This document shows, one piece after another, positions 28,028-37,816 of a stretch of DNA of 64,000 bases (the first letter of the stretch is position 1; each line of letters opens with the position of its first letter). The position numbers and the translations under genes are program-made. The stretch is from Asanoa ishikariensis (GTDB taxonomy: Bacteria; Actinomycetota; Actinomycetes; Mycobacteriales; Micromonosporaceae). The stretch lies in the NCBI RefSeq assembly GCF_900107455.1, contig NZ_FNQB01000001.1:62001-126000 (forward strand). The letters run 5' to 3'. The notes beneath the pieces were generated by a model. That model made no database searches, was not told where the DNA came from, and saw nothing but the letters and a program-made list of their open reading frames with translations.

Positions 28028-28634
28028 TCTGGCCACTTTCTCGCGCCGCCCCGGCGTCCTGCGACGCTCGGTGCGCGGGTATGGCGGGACGGCCACCGAC
28101 GACCGGCGCGACCGGGGTCTGGGCGCACCGTTCGCCGCGCCTTCCCGCGGTCACGATCGGCTGGACAAGACACGCGGGCGGCCCCGGGCCGGGGAGGACC
28201 CGATTCGGTCGTCCGCGCGTCGTCCTTCGTCTGCCACCAATGTTACCGGGCCGGAAGCGTGAACACCCATCCGGCGCACCCCAAAAACGGCGCTAGAAGC
28301 GCCACAGCGGCTCGAACCCCGGTATCCGCGACTCCCCCCACACGAATGCCCCTTGCGCGAGTGCCAGCCCGCCGTCGACCCCTTTTCCCCGTCGATCATG
28401 AGCTGGCTTCGGTGGCCGGTGTTGCCGCAGGGAGCGATGGTCCGGGCAAATCGGAAATCCGGGCCATGATCCCCACTCCAAAGGTGACCCTTCGGGGGTC
28501 GCGCGAACGGGCAGCCGTGCCGTAGTTTCTGCGGCGCGATCCGATCGGGGCAAGCCCCCCGCCGCGGGATACCCCCTCGCCGGTTTCGGGCCTCGCCGGT
28601 TTCGAGATCTTGCGGAACGGAGAAGGGTGACCCG
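28028..28634. other. Intergenic region upstream of gyrB
   Basis: About 600 bp between gyrB and a divergent hypothetical gene. Open frames here are broken or antisense and none resembles a known protein. It should hold the gyrB promoter (left part) and the promoter of the gene at 28635, whose ribosome-binding site GGAGAAGGG lies 9 bp before its ATG. The segment 28313-28500 has lower GC and short poly-C and poly-T runs. I see no RNA gene. Confidence 0.5.
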
Positions 28635-29189
28635 ATGGGTCTGGACAACGTCGCCGTCCACTGGCCGCGCACCGGCCGCTTCTACGACCCGGTCGCCCCG
28701 GCCGAGTTCGTGGACTTCGCCGACCTGGCGGACGCGCCTGACGTCGCCGCGCCCACCGCGGCCCTCGCGGGCCACGTCGCCAAGACTGGCACCGTCCGCG
28801 CGACGGCCTACACCGAGCTGGTCGATCTCCTCCTCGGGCTCGAAGGTGTGCTCTACGCCACAGAGGCCGCGGCGGAAGACGAAGACCCGGTGATCGACCC
28901 GGACGGGTGCGCCTGGATCGCGGGTGGGTTGGAGCGCTTCGTCGAGGGTCACCGACCGCACGGCGAGGTTGTCACGTTCGACACGGTCGGTGCCGTGCTG
29001 CACACCGCGCTGTCGGGCGGGCGGCTGGCCGACCAGCAACTGCGCTGGCTCGACGGGCGGATGGACGCACTGCTCGACGAGTCGGGCGACGCGCCGCAGT
29101 GGAGCTTCGCCCGCAGCGAGCTCGCGGTCCTGTCCCGCTTCTACCGCCGCTGCGCGGACCGCGGCTTCGCCGTCTACGCCGACTACTGA
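28635..29189 (+). CDS. Hypothetical protein
   Basis: 184 residues, ATG with strong GGAGAAGGG site. Acidic and soluble, with segments ATAYTELVDLLLGLEGVLYA and a C-terminal FARSELAVLSRFYRRCADRG. No signal peptide, membrane helix or known motif. Codon third positions are strongly GC, supporting a true gene. It stands alone between gyrB and dciA on the opposite strand, an insertion into an otherwise conserved block. Function unknown. Confidence 0.65.
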   Translation: MGLDNVAVHWPRTGRFYDPVAPAEFVDFADLADAPDVAAPTAALAGHVAKTGTVRATAYTELVDLLLGLEGVLYATEAAAEDEDPVIDPDGCAWIAGGLERFVEGHRPHGEVVTFDTVGAVLHTALSGGRLADQQLRWLDGRMDALLDESGDAPQWSFARSELAVLSRFYRRCADRGFAVYADY

Positions 29190-29285
29190 CGCATCGTCGC
29201 CGGCAGGTTCACGAGCTTCTAAAGACACTGACCGCTTTACGCGCGTCCGCGGTGGTCCGGACCGCTTGCTCCCGCGCGCACCGGT

Positions 29286-29309
29286 CAGGGCCCCACTTCG
29301 TGGGCCCTG
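29286..29309. terminator. Bidirectional hairpin between convergent genes
   Basis: CAGGGCCC-C-AC and GTGGGCCCTG form a 10-bp stem with one bulged C around TTC. It lies between the convergent hypothetical gene and dciA. The sequence just after it (CCCTGCCGGGTCCGCG) recurs in altered form at 58339-58356, also behind a hairpin. Confidence 0.55.
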
Positions 29310-29355
29310 CCCTGCCGGGTCCGCGATACACAACCCGAACGGGTGTCGGGGCGGG

Positions 29356-30123
29356 TCAGCCGTAGGTGTCGCGGGGGCCGCGGCCCTGGACCCGGCGGGG
29401 ACCCTTGTTCCACGACGGCGCGGCCGGGCCGTGGATGTGCAGCTTCTTGACGACGTTGTGGCCCACCTCGCCGGCGATCCGCTTGAGCAGCGACGCGGCC
29501 AGCAGGCGGAGTTGGGTGGCCCAGGCTGTCGACTCGGCCTCGACGGTGAGCTCTCCGTCGGCGAGTTTGATCGGGCGGCAGTGCGAGGCGACGTCCGGGC
29601 CGACGACTTTCTCCCAGGCGCCGAAGACCTTCGCCTCCGCTGCCGGCTTCTGCCAGCCGCGGGCCTTCATCAGGCGCTCCAACACCGCGCCGAACAGTTG
29701 CGGGTCGCGTGGGTCCGGGCCCGGGCCGGAATAGCCGCGGAGCCGCTTGCCCCGGCCGCCACCGTCACCGCTGACTGCGGATCGACGCCGGGGCGCGGTC
29801 GCGGCGCGCTTGGCCAGAGCGGCATCCAGCGCCGCCCGTGCCAGTTCCGGTCCGCGCGGCCCGTCCGCCGGTCCGCTCGCACCGGCATCGACTGCCGACG
29901 GCGGCGTTCCGTGGCCGGCCGTCGCGGGCGTTTCCTTGCCGGGCGCAGGCGTTGCTTTGGCGGACGCGGGCGTTCCCTTGCCGGGCGCGGGCGTTCCCTT
30001 GCCGGACGCAGGCGTTCCCTTGCCGGACGCAGGCGGCGTACCGGGGTCGGGTGTCGCCTTCGGCTCGCCGCGCCTGGCGGGCACGCGGCGGGGGCGGTCG
30101 CCGGCGGGCTGGTCAGTCGGCAC
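29356..30123 (-). CDS. dciA: DciA-type helicase-loading protein (DUF721)
   Basis: 255 residues. The C-terminal 110 residues are the DUF721/DciA domain ([56 protein letters not shown]), which in bacteria lacking DnaC helps load the replicative helicase DnaB. The first 130 residues are disordered and carry repeats of the form GTPAxGK (about seven copies near residues 28-70). It overlaps recF by 11 bp, in the usual actinobacterial order dnaA-dnaN-gnd-recF-dciA-gyrB. Confidence 0.9.
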   Translation of the reverse strand: MPTDQPAGDRPRRVPARRGEPKATPDPGTPPASGKGTPASGKGTPAPGKGTPASAKATPAPGKETPATAGHGTPPSAVDAGASGPADGPRGPELARAALDAALAKRAATAPRRRSAVSGDGGGRGKRLRGYSGPGPDPRDPQLFGAVLERLMKARGWQKPAAEAKVFGAWEKVVGPDVASHCRPIKLADGELTVEAESTAWATQLRLLAASLLKRIAGEVGHNVVKKLHIHGPAAPSWNKGPRRVQGRGPRDTYG

Positions 30124-31240
30124 GGCGGATCGTCCCCTCGGATACCTCGTAGCGGGCGCCGCGCAACGCGGCCGGCACGTCGTCCGGCACCGCGCAGGTC
30201 ACCAGGAGCTGGCTCGCGCCGCCGACCAACTCCGCCAGTCGTTCGCGCCGACCCGCGTCCAGTTCGGCGAACACGTCGTCGAGGGCCAGCACCGGCTCGA
30301 TGCCGTCGGCCCGCAGCAGGTCGTAGGCGGCGAGCCGCAACGCCAGCGCGTACGACCAGGACTCGCCGTGGCTCGCGTAGCCCTTGGCCGGCAGCGTGCC
30401 CAGCGTCAGCGTCAGGTCGTCGCGGTGCGGGCCGGTCAGCGTCACGCCGCGATCCACTTCGGACGAACGTCCGGCGGCCAGCGCCTCCAGCAACGCCTGC
30501 TCCAGCGTGGCCCGATCCCCGGCACCGACCTCGACGCCGGACCGGTAGGCGATGCCCGCCGCACCCCGGCCGGCCGCGACGGCGTCGTACGCCTTGGCCA
30601 CGAACGGCCCCAGCGCGTTGACCAGGTCCAGCCGGCCGGCCAACAACTCCGCGCCGTGCCGGGCCAGGTGCGTGTCCCAGACATCCAGTGTGGACAGATC
30701 ACCGCCGCGGGTGCCACCGGTCTTCCGGGACAGGTAGGCGGTGCGCAACAGCGCGTTACGTTGCTTGACCACGCGGTCGTAGTCGGCGCGCACGCCGGCG
30801 TACCGGGGCTGGCGCGCGACCAACAGGTCGTCGAGATAACCCCGGCGGAAAGCCGGATCGCCGCGGACCAACTCCAGGTCCTCCGGTGCGAACAGCACCA
30901 TCCGCAGCGCGCCGAGCACGTCACGGGCGCGGCGGACCGGAGACCGGCCCAGCCGCGCCCGGTTGGCCTTGCCGGGCACGATCTCCAGCTCGACCAGCAG
31001 CTCGCGTCCATCGTGGACGACCAGGCACCGGATCACCGCCGCGGCGGCGCCGGCGCGCACCAGCGGGGCGTCCGTGGCGACCCGGTGACTGTCCAGGGTC
31101 GCCACGTAGCCCAACGCTTCCAGCAGGTTTGTCTTGCCGACCCCGTTGGGGCCGACCAAGACACTCGTCCCAGCGGACAGGTCGACCGCCACCGCCTCGT
31201 ACGAGCGGAAGTCGACCAGCTCGAGCCGCTGGACGTACAC
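30113..31240 (-). CDS. recF: DNA replication and repair protein RecF
   Basis: 375 residues from the GTG at 31240 ([15 protein letters not shown]); the frame extends upstream but the domain starts here. SMC-like ATPase: Walker [10 protein letters not shown] near residue 31, signature [10 protein letters not shown] near 300, Walker [13 protein letters not shown] near 328. It loads RecA on gapped DNA. It begins 3 bp after the gnd stop and overlaps dciA by 11 bp, so gnd, recF and dciA are likely one transcript. Confidence 0.96.
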   Translation of the reverse strand: MYVQRLELVDFRSYEAVAVDLSAGTSVLVGPNGVGKTNLLEALGYVATLDSHRVATDAPLVRAGAAAAVIRCLVVHDGRELLVELEIVPGKANRARLGRSPVRRARDVLGALRMVLFAPEDLELVRGDPAFRRGYLDDLLVARQPRYAGVRADYDRVVKQRNALLRTAYLSRKTGGTRGGDLSTLDVWDTHLARHGAELLAGRLDLVNALGPFVAKAYDAVAAGRGAAGIAYRSGVEVGAGDRATLEQALLEALAAGRSSEVDRGVTLTGPHRDDLTLTLGTLPAKGYASHGESWSYALALRLAAYDLLRADGIEPVLALDDVFAELDAGRRERLAELVGGASQLLVTCAVPDDVPAALRGARYEVSEGTIRRAD

Positions 31241-31242
31241 CG

Positions 31243-32115
31243 TCAGCTCTTGTGGACGGGGTGCCCACCGAACTGGTTGCGCAGTGCGGCCACCGCCTTC
31301 ATCGCGGGCGAGTCGTCTTCGCGCGACTCGAAGCGGGCGAACAGCGACGCGGCGATGACGTGCATCGGCACCGCGAGCCGGATCGCCTCTTCGACCGTCC
31401 AACGACCCTCGCCGGTGTCGTCGGCGTAGCCCTTGATCGCTTCCAGCGCCGGGTCCTCGTCGAGCGCCCGGTCGAGCAGGTCGAGCAGCCAGGACTTGAT
31501 GACCGTGCCCTCGCGCCACGACTTGATGACGCCGGGCACGTTGGTCACCAGCTCCGAGGCGCCGAGCAGCTCGTAGCCCTCGGCGTACGCGTGCATCAGG
31601 CCGTACTCGATGCCGTTGTGGACCATCTTGGCGTAGTGCCCGGCGCCGACCGGCCCGGCGTGCACGAAGCCGAACTCGCCGGCGGGCTTGAGCGCCTCGA
31701 AGATCGGCATGAGCCGCCCGATGTGCTCGTCGGAACCGCCGGCCATCAGCGCGTAGCCGAGCTGGTTGCCCCAGATGCCGCCCGAGACGCCGACGTCGAC
31801 GTAGCCGATGCCCTGCGGGTCGAGCCGCTCCGCCCGCGGGCCGTCGCTGCTGAACCGGGAGTTGCCGCCGTCGATGATGATGTCGCCGGGGCTGAGATGG
31901 GTGGCCAGTTCGTCGATCGTGGCCTCGGTGACGCCGGCCGGCACCATCACCCAGACGGCGCGCGGAGCGGACAGCTTCGCGACCAGGTCGGCCGTTGATG
32001 TGGCGTCGGAGATCTCTTGCTTATGGTCGAATCCGACGACCTCGTGGCCGGCGGCGCGCAGACGTTCGCGCATGTTGCCGCCCATCCGGCCCAGGCCGAT
32101 GAGTCCCAGCTGCAT
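31243..32115 (-). CDS. gnd: 6-phosphogluconate dehydrogenase, decarboxylating (short form)
   Basis: 290 residues. Rossmann motif [12 protein letters not shown] at the start, substrate loops DGGNSRF (near 98) and VSGGIWG (near 128), and catalytic Lys in [14 protein letters not shown]. It oxidises 6-phosphogluconate to ribulose 5-phosphate. The short length marks the GndA/YqeC subfamily, often NAD-dependent. Its place between dnaN and recF is common among actinomycetes. It lies 51 bp after dnaN. Confidence 0.94.
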   Translation of the reverse strand: MQLGLIGLGRMGGNMRERLRAAGHEVVGFDHKQEISDATSTADLVAKLSAPRAVWVMVPAGVTEATIDELATHLSPGDIIIDGGNSRFSSDGPRAERLDPQGIGYVDVGVSGGIWGNQLGYALMAGGSDEHIGRLMPIFEALKPAGEFGFVHAGPVGAGHYAKMVHNGIEYGLMHAYAEGYELLGASELVTNVPGVIKSWREGTVIKSWLLDLLDRALDEDPALEAIKGYADDTGEGRWTVEEAIRLAVPMHVIAASLFARFESREDDSPAMKAVAALRNQFGGHPVHKS

Positions 32116-32166
32116 AGCGGGTTCCCCTCCCGTTGACGTGCCCTTTGCTCGTGCCGTACCCGCCGG

Positions 32167-33300
32167 TCAGCGAGTTACCCGGATCGGCATGATCAGGTAC
32201 CGATATCCGGAGACGATCTCGCCGTCGTCGCCGGCGGGCGAGATCACGGCAGGCTTGAACGCGTCGACGAAGGAGAGGAGGGCCGTCGGCGCGAGTAGGT
32301 TCTGCAGCCCGTCGATCAGGTACTGCGGGTTGAAGCCGATGGTCAGCGGCTCGCCGCTGAAGGTGGCCTCCATCGCCTCGCTCGCCCGCGCCTCTTCGCT
32401 GGCGCCGGCCTCGACGACCAGGCCGTCGGGGCCGAAGCTGAGCAGCACCGGGGTGGTGCGCTCAGCGACCAGGGCGACGCGCCGGACGACCTCGATCAGC
32501 GCCGGCACGGAAACCCGGGCCTCGGCGTTGTGGCTGGCGGGGAAGAGCGAGCGCACCGGCGGGTAGTTGGCACCGTCGAGCAGTCGGCTGGTGGTGCGCC
32601 GCGTGCCGGCGGAGAAACCGATCATGCCCTCACCGGCGCCGCCGTGCGCCAGCGACATCGTGACGTCGCCACCGAGCGGACCCAGGGTCTTGGCGGTGTC
32701 GTTGAGCGTGCGGGCCGGCACGAGGGCGTTGAGGCTGATCTCGGGGTCCTCTGGGCGCCACTCCAGCTCGCGCATGGCCAACCGGTAGCGGTCGGTGGCG
32801 AGCAGGGCGATGTTGCCGCCCGAGAGCTCGAGCCGCACGCCGGTCATCATCGGCAGCGTCTCGTCACGGCCCGCGGCGATCGCGACCTGGGCCACCGCCG
32901 TAGCGAAGGCCGCGGCGTCGATCGTGCCGGCGCTGGCGGGCATCGCCGGGAGGCTCGGGTAGTCCTCGACCGGCATGGTCGGCAGGGTGAACCGGGCGCT
33001 GCCGCAGACGAGCTCGAGGTGCGAACCGACAGCGGCGATGTCGACCGGCTTGCCGGGCAGTGCCTTGGTGATCTCGGCGAGCAGGCGGCCGGAGACCAGT
33101 GCGGCGCCGTCGGCGTCACCCTGGATGTCGACGGTCACCTGGCTGGAGACCTCGTAGTCGAAGCCGGAGACCTCGAGGCTGCCGTCAGAGACACGCAGCA
33201 TCACACCGGCGAGCACAGGGACGGACGGGCGACTGGGCAGGCTCTTCGCCGTCCATGCCACAGCGTCGGCGAGCGCGTCGCGCTCCACACGGAACTTCAT
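32167..33300 (-). CDS. dnaN: DNA polymerase III sliding clamp (beta subunit)
   Basis: 377 residues, ATG start. The three-domain clamp fold is recognisable: MKFRVERDALADAVAW at the N-terminus, the middle domain, and C-terminal PVLLSFGPDGLVVEA and YRYLIMPIRV. It holds DNA polymerase III on DNA. It is the first gene left of oriC, and its promoter must lie in the origin region. Confidence 0.97.
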   Translation of the reverse strand: MKFRVERDALADAVAWTAKSLPSRPSVPVLAGVMLRVSDGSLEVSGFDYEVSSQVTVDIQGDADGAALVSGRLLAEITKALPGKPVDIAAVGSHLELVCGSARFTLPTMPVEDYPSLPAMPASAGTIDAAAFATAVAQVAIAAGRDETLPMMTGVRLELSGGNIALLATDRYRLAMRELEWRPEDPEISLNALVPARTLNDTAKTLGPLGGDVTMSLAHGGAGEGMIGFSAGTRRTTSRLLDGANYPPVRSLFPASHNAEARVSVPALIEVVRRVALVAERTTPVLLSFGPDGLVVEAGASEEARASEAMEATFSGEPLTIGFNPQYLIDGLQNLLAPTALLSFVDAFKPAVISPAGDDGEIVSGYRYLIMPIRVTR

Positions 33301-33479
33301 GCGTTGCCTCCGGGTCGGCTAGGACGGGGCCGGGTCAGATACAAGATGCCCCAAGGCACCTTAAGGCGAGGCTCGGCCTGCCGTGCGCCCGACCCCGGTG
33401 ATTTCTGGCGAGGTTCTACGGCCATGCACAAATCCCCAGACGTGATGATTGGTTTTGTTCTCTCTAAAGAGATAAACAG

Positions 33480-34130
33480 TCGTCTTCATCGGTCCTGTGC
33501 GAACTGTGGAGAACCCGAGTTTTCGCAGCTCAGACACGTTATCCACCGGTGTCGAACATGTGGAGGAACCTGCGGGTAACTCGCCCGCCGATCCACAGGC
33601 TCGTCTTCGCACACAGCGACGCGAAGTTGTCCACCGGTTGTCCACCGGGTTTCCCAAGGGTTTCTCCCCAGGCCTTGGAGATCATCTTCGGGCTTTCCCC
33701 AGAACCTTCAACACGGTGCGCACAAGTCGGCCGCCGCTGTGGATGCTCGGCCCCGCGTCCACAGCACTGTCCCCAGCCCTCATCCACAGGCTGTGTGGAT
33801 ATCGACGGGCACGACCACGACGCCGTCCACGACAGTGGACAGCGGCTGTGGATTCGATGTGGGAACTGTGGATAGGCGCGAGTCACCTGTGTGTTCGGGG
33901 GATAACCGCTCCTTACATGTGCAGAAACCTGGGGACGCAGAATGATCCAGACTAATCCTAGTAAACAACCTAATCCGGACAATACTGGAAACGCGGGCAG
34001 CAACGATTTTTCGTTGTGTGGACACCGCTGGGGGTATGCCTGTGGGCAAGCTGGGGAAAACAGTGCCGGTCTGTGGATAGACGACGGCCTGTGGACGGAG
34101 CCAGGTTTTGTGGATCGAGCGAGGCCGGGT
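33480..34130. other. oriC: Chromosomal replication origin oriC
   Basis: The 849-bp gap between dnaN and dnaA is dense in DnaA-box sequences. Examples on the + strand: TTATCCACC 33539, CGATCCACA 33589, TTGTCCACC 33627 and 33638 (11 bp apart), TCATCCACA 33780. On the - strand: ATATCCACA 33794-33802, CTATCCACA 33867-33875 and 34072-34080, plus several weaker ones. An AT-rich stretch of about 75 bp (33940-34015, ACTAATCCTAGTAAACAACC) is the likely unwinding element. Strand orientation of genes switches here (leftward dnaN side, rightward rpmH side), as expected for a bidirectional origin. Confidence 0.93.
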
Positions 34131-34149
34131 TGTGAATACCCGGGTGCTA

Positions 34150-36225
34150 TCAGGAGCTTTGCTTGATCCGGTTCGTCAGCTCGGCGATCTGGTTGTACAG
34201 CGAGCGCCGTTCGGCCATCTGCTGGCGAATCTTCCGGTCCGCGTGCATCACCGTGGTGTGGTCGCGGCCGCCGAACGCCTGCCCGATCCGGGGAAGAGAC
34301 AGGTCGGTCAACTCACGACAGAGGTACATGGCCACCTGGCGGGCGTTGACGAGCACGCGCGAGCGGGAGTGGCCGCGGAGGTCTTCGAGCGAGACTCCGA
34401 AGTAGTCGGCCGCGCCCACCATGATCTGGTCGGCGGTGATCTCCGGGCCCGAGCCGTCCGGGATGAAGTCGCGGAGCACCTCTTCGGCGATCGCGAGCTC
34501 CACAGGGGAGCGGGTCAGCGACGCGAACGCGGTCACCCGGATCAGCGCGCCCTCGAGCTCGCGGATCGAGTTGGAGATTCGGGACGCGATGAACTCCAAC
34601 ACGTCCGGTGGCGCGTACAGCCGCTCCTGCGCGGCCTTCTTCTGGAGGATCGCGATGCGCGTCTCCAGATCGGGCGGCTGGATGTCGGCGAGCAGCCCCC
34701 ACTCGAACCGGGTACGCAGCCGATCCTCCAATGTGGCCAGCTGCTTCGGTGAGCGGTCGGACGTGATGACGATCTGCTTGTTCGCGTTGTGCAGGGTATT
34801 GAAGGTGTGGAAGAACTCTTCCTGCGTACGCTCGCGGTTCTCCAGGAACTGGATGTCGTCGATCAGCAGGATGTCGACGTCGCGGTAGCGGCGCTGGAAC
34901 GCACTGGTCTTGTCGTCCCGCAGCGAGTTGATGAAGTCGTTGGTGAACTCTTCGGTCGAGACGTAGCGCACCGAGCGGGCGTTGCCGAGCGTCGTGGCGT
35001 AGTGGCCGATCGCGTGCAGCAGGTGCGTCTTGCCCAACCCGGAGCTGCCGTAGATGAACAGCGGGTTGTAGGCCTTCGCCGGCGACTCGGCGACCGCGAC
35101 CGACGCGGCGTGCGCGAACCGGTTGGACGAGCCGATGACGAACGTCTCGAACATGTACTTCGGGTTCAGCCGGTTCCCGCCGCCGTCGGCACCGCCGCGG
35201 CGGTCGTCGCGGCGCGGGTCGCCGGAGCGACCGGGTCCGCTGTCGGAACCGCTGTCCCGCCGCATCGGCTGGGTCGGCGGCTCGTCGTAGGGATGGACAC
35301 CGCGGTTGTCACCGCCCGGGCGGCCGTCGCGGCGGTCCGGGGGCTGCGACTGCGGACGCGGGGAGTACGGCGTCGGCGTGCCGTAGGTCGTGCCGCCCGT
35401 CTGGTAGCCAGGGGTGGCCGAGGGCGGGGCCGGCGGGTACGGGGTGGCGAAGAGCACGTCCTGCCGGTCGCGGTCGACGTCACGCGGCTGTGGGTTCGCC
35501 GACGGGACGGTCGGGCGGGCCGTGCCGACCGCGCCGGTGCCCGCCGGGCGAGGTGCCGGGGCGGCGGGGCTGCTCGGCGCCGGGTCGATCGGGTCCAGCG
35601 GCGGGTTGGGCTTGGGTTGGATGATGCTGTGCAGGGCGGTCGGCGCGTTGAGCGCGCTCACCTGCTCCTCGGGCCGTGAGTCGGCGCCGCCGGGTTGCGG
35701 TGTCGAGCTCGGCCGCTGCGTGGGGGGCTGCGGGGCCGGCTGAGCGGCGAGCGCCGGGCGGGGTGCCGGCGGCGCGGCCGGGCTCTGGGGCTGCGGGAGG
35801 TCGAGCTGGCTCAGCGTCTGTGCCGGCGCGAGATGCGGCCGGTCGGTCGAGGTGTCGTCCGGTGCCGTGCTGCGCTGTTGCGGCGGGAACGGCGGGGCGG
35901 CGTAACCGCCGGGGTTTTCCGGTGCGCCGGTATAGACGGTGCCGACCGGGCGGCCCTGGCCGTCCTCGGGCGGGCGGACGGTGACCGCGACCTGGATCGC
36001 GCGGCCCATTCGGCGGGACAGCGCCTCGGTGATCGCCGGGCGGAGCCGAGACTCGATGACGTCGCGGGTGAAGGCGTCGGGCACGGAGAGCAGCGCGGTG
36101 TCCTCGACGATGGCCCGGAGCCGGGTCAGTCGGAGGTAGGCACGCTGCTGGGCGGAGACGATCTCATCCGCGAGCTCGTCCGTCGCCGCCATCCAGACGC
36201 CGGCGAGATCGATCGTCTCGGACAC
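34150..36225 (-). CDS. dnaA: Chromosomal replication initiator DnaA
   Basis: 691 residues from a GTG, against roughly 450-510 for most bacteria and 600-660 in streptomycetes. Domain I covers residues 1-90. Domain II is a Pro/Arg/Gln/Asp-rich disordered linker of about 260 residues (90-350). Domain III (from [12 protein letters not shown]) has Walker [10 protein letters not shown], Walker [10 protein letters not shown] and the Arg finger region. Domain IV contains the DNA-recognition signature [15 protein letters not shown]. It opens oriC. It lies between oriC and the divergent rpmH gene. Confidence 0.97.
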   Translation of the reverse strand: MSETIDLAGVWMAATDELADEIVSAQQRAYLRLTRLRAIVEDTALLSVPDAFTRDVIESRLRPAITEALSRRMGRAIQVAVTVRPPEDGQGRPVGTVYTGAPENPGGYAAPPFPPQQRSTAPDDTSTDRPHLAPAQTLSQLDLPQPQSPAAPPAPRPALAAQPAPQPPTQRPSSTPQPGGADSRPEEQVSALNAPTALHSIIQPKPNPPLDPIDPAPSSPAAPAPRPAGTGAVGTARPTVPSANPQPRDVDRDRQDVLFATPYPPAPPSATPGYQTGGTTYGTPTPYSPRPQSQPPDRRDGRPGGDNRGVHPYDEPPTQPMRRDSGSDSGPGRSGDPRRDDRRGGADGGGNRLNPKYMFETFVIGSSNRFAHAASVAVAESPAKAYNPLFIYGSSGLGKTHLLHAIGHYATTLGNARSVRYVSTEEFTNDFINSLRDDKTSAFQRRYRDVDILLIDDIQFLENRERTQEEFFHTFNTLHNANKQIVITSDRSPKQLATLEDRLRTRFEWGLLADIQPPDLETRIAILQKKAAQERLYAPPDVLEFIASRISNSIRELEGALIRVTAFASLTRSPVELAIAEEVLRDFIPDGSGPEITADQIMVGAADYFGVSLEDLRGHSRSRVLVNARQVAMYLCRELTDLSLPRIGQAFGGRDHTTVMHADRKIRQQMAERRSLYNQIAELTNRIKQSS

Positions 36226-36855
36226 CCCGTTGCCACCCCCCTCGCTTCATGTGCTCGGCCACTGGCGGGCCGTATTCAAACCCGCCTTGACCTGGCACAA
36301 CCCCCGCGTACGGGCGGCTGGCCTGACCGCTGTCCACAAGTTGTCCACAGCCTGTGTGCTGGCCGATCGTGGTGCCGTTACCCATCCGAACGCACGACCG
36401 GGTCTCAGCCGATCCGGCATCGGTGTGGTTACACCGTGCCGAACGATTGACCACCTCGCCCGGTTTTGCCCCGTATGGCAGTCGTGAGCCCCCCAGATCG
36501 CCGACCAGCAACCCGGCACGCTAACAGCGTTGTCCACACCCCTACAACCGTTGTACACAGAACTGCCTTCTCGGTATACGCAAAAGGGGGCAGGGGGCGG
36601 CCGCGTCGTACCCGCCGCGGCCTGCGGGGACGTGGCGTTTCCCGGTGTTTGACGGTCATTGCGTCCGTGCGTAGGCTTGAGCGGCCGCTCCGTCGCCCTC
36701 TGGTAGGGTGGCGGATGTTTGCTGCGTAGGTGTGTGAACGCCTCTCGCGCATGCCGGCTCGATGCGCTCGCAAATTGACGTTGTGTCTCGGCGCATCGAC
36801 CACCACACGACTCGGCCCGTCTCCTCATGGGCCGCCCGACGACGGAGAGCCTGAC
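36226..36855. promoter_or_regulatory. dnaA-rpmH divergent regulatory region with DnaA boxes
   Basis: 630 bp without a gene. DnaA-box sequences: CTGTCCACA 36330, TTGTCCACA 36341 (exact), TTGTCCACA 36530 (exact) and TTGTACACA 36551. They could let DnaA control its own promoter and form a second origin-proximal cluster. A TAGGGT hexamer at 36707 could be the -10 of the rpmH promoter. No RNA gene recognised. Confidence 0.65.
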
Positions 36856-36993
36856 GTGAGCAAGCGCACCTTCCAGCCGAACAACCGCCGGCGTGCCAAG
36901 ACCCACGGCTTCCGGCTGCGCATGCGCACCCGCGCCGGCCGCGCGATCCTCTCCGCCCGCCGGTCGAAGGGCCGCAAGGAGCTGTCGGCCTGA
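36856..36993 (+). CDS. rpmH: Large ribosomal subunit protein bL34
   Basis: 45 residues from a GTG ([20 protein letters not shown]). The sequence is the universally conserved bL34, rich in Arg and Lys, ending in GRKELSA. It heads the rightward operon rpmH-rnpA-yidD-yidC-jag-rsmG. Upstream frames are shadows. Confidence 0.98.
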   Translation: MSKRTFQPNNRRRAKTHGFRLRMRTRAGRAILSARRSKGRKELSA

Positions 36994-37028
36994 CCTCAGT
37001 CCGGCACCGGGATGGAAGTAGGGCAGCG

Positions 37029-37499
37029 ATGCTGGCCGCCGCGCAGCGACTTCGGCGCCGCGCCGAGTTCTCCACCGCAGTCCGCACCGGCCGCAGCGCC
37101 GGTCGCGGTGCGGTGGTCGTCCACCTGACGCTGCCCTCCCAGCCGACTGTGCAGTCCCAGCAGCATCCCGAGTCCCACCCGCACGATCTCGACCAGCCGA
37201 CGTCCGCCTCCGGTGCGGCCACCGCCACACCGCCGGCGCGCGTCGGCTTCGTCGTGTCCAAGGCAGTCGGGGGTGCCGTCGTCCGCAACCAGGTCAAGCG
37301 CCGGTTGCGGCACCTTGCCCGGGAGCGGCTGGAGACTCTGCCGGCGGGCACGACGCTGGTGGTCCGCGCGCTGCCCAGGGCGGCCGACCGCTCGTACCAG
37401 CGGCTGGGTGTCGATCTGGACAAGGCGATCGCTCTGGCGCGCGACCCGGCCCAGGGCGACGGGCGCCGCCCGCGGCGATCCGGGCGGGAGCGGTCATGA
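37029..37499 (+). CDS. rnpA: Ribonuclease P protein component with inserted loop
   Basis: 156 residues. It helps the RNA subunit cleave tRNA 5' leaders. It begins [21 protein letters not shown] and has the RNA-binding motif [20 protein letters not shown] near residue 80. Compared with the usual 110-125 residues, about 30 residues rich in Gln, Ser, Pro and His are inserted between the first strand (VVVHLTL) and the next (ARVGFVVSK). It overlaps yidD by 4 bp. Confidence 0.93.
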   Translation: MLAAAQRLRRRAEFSTAVRTGRSAGRGAVVVHLTLPSQPTVQSQQHPESHPHDLDQPTSASGAATATPPARVGFVVSKAVGGAVVRNQVKRRLRHLARERLETLPAGTTLVVRALPRAADRSYQRLGVDLDKAIALARDPAQGDGRRPRRSGRERS

Positions 37500-37804
37500 G
37501 TTCTCAGGAAACCATCAGCAACTCGACACCCAAGAACATCAGCATCCCCGCCCGCGTACTGGCTTTTTGCATCATCGCGTACCGTCGTTGGATAAGCCCG
37601 GCACTGCCGGCTCGCTGTCGGTTCTATCCGTCGTGTAGCGCCTACGCCCTCGAGGCGGTGTCGCGGCATGGCGCGATCCGTGGAACCGGCCTGGCGATCT
37701 GGCGGCTGCTGCGCTGCCACCCCTTCCACCCCGGTGGCTACGATCCGGTGCCGGAACCGCGTCGTCGTCGCCCCGCCAACACGGCGGAACCCCTGGCCGA
37801 GTGA
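37496..37804 (+). CDS. yidD: Membrane protein insertion efficiency factor YidD
   Basis: 102 residues, ATG overlapping the rnpA stop by 4 bp. The family core is [20 protein letters not shown], then [18 protein letters not shown] and [13 protein letters not shown], with three conserved Cys. A short N-terminal extension of about 18 residues precedes an amphipathic helix. It acts at the membrane with YidC, encoded next. Confidence 0.95.
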   Translation: MSSQETISNSTPKNISIPARVLAFCIIAYRRWISPALPARCRFYPSCSAYALEAVSRHGAIRGTGLAIWRLLRCHPFHPGGYDPVPEPRRRRPANTAEPLAE

Positions 37805-37816
37805 CGGGAGCCCTTG

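Noticed and set aside
26432..28525. A 697-codon frame on the + strand opposite gyrB
   Set aside because: Shadow of the highly conserved gyrB; GC-rich codon bias opens the antisense frame.
28151..28672. Hypothetical gene upstream of gyrB on the - strand
   Set aside because: Overlaps the start of the gene at 28635, lacks a ribosome-binding site and mixes poly-Arg/Pro stretches; treated as intergenic.
33480..34130. Small genes inside oriC
   Set aside because: Frames there are built from repeated DnaA-box codons and lack start signals.
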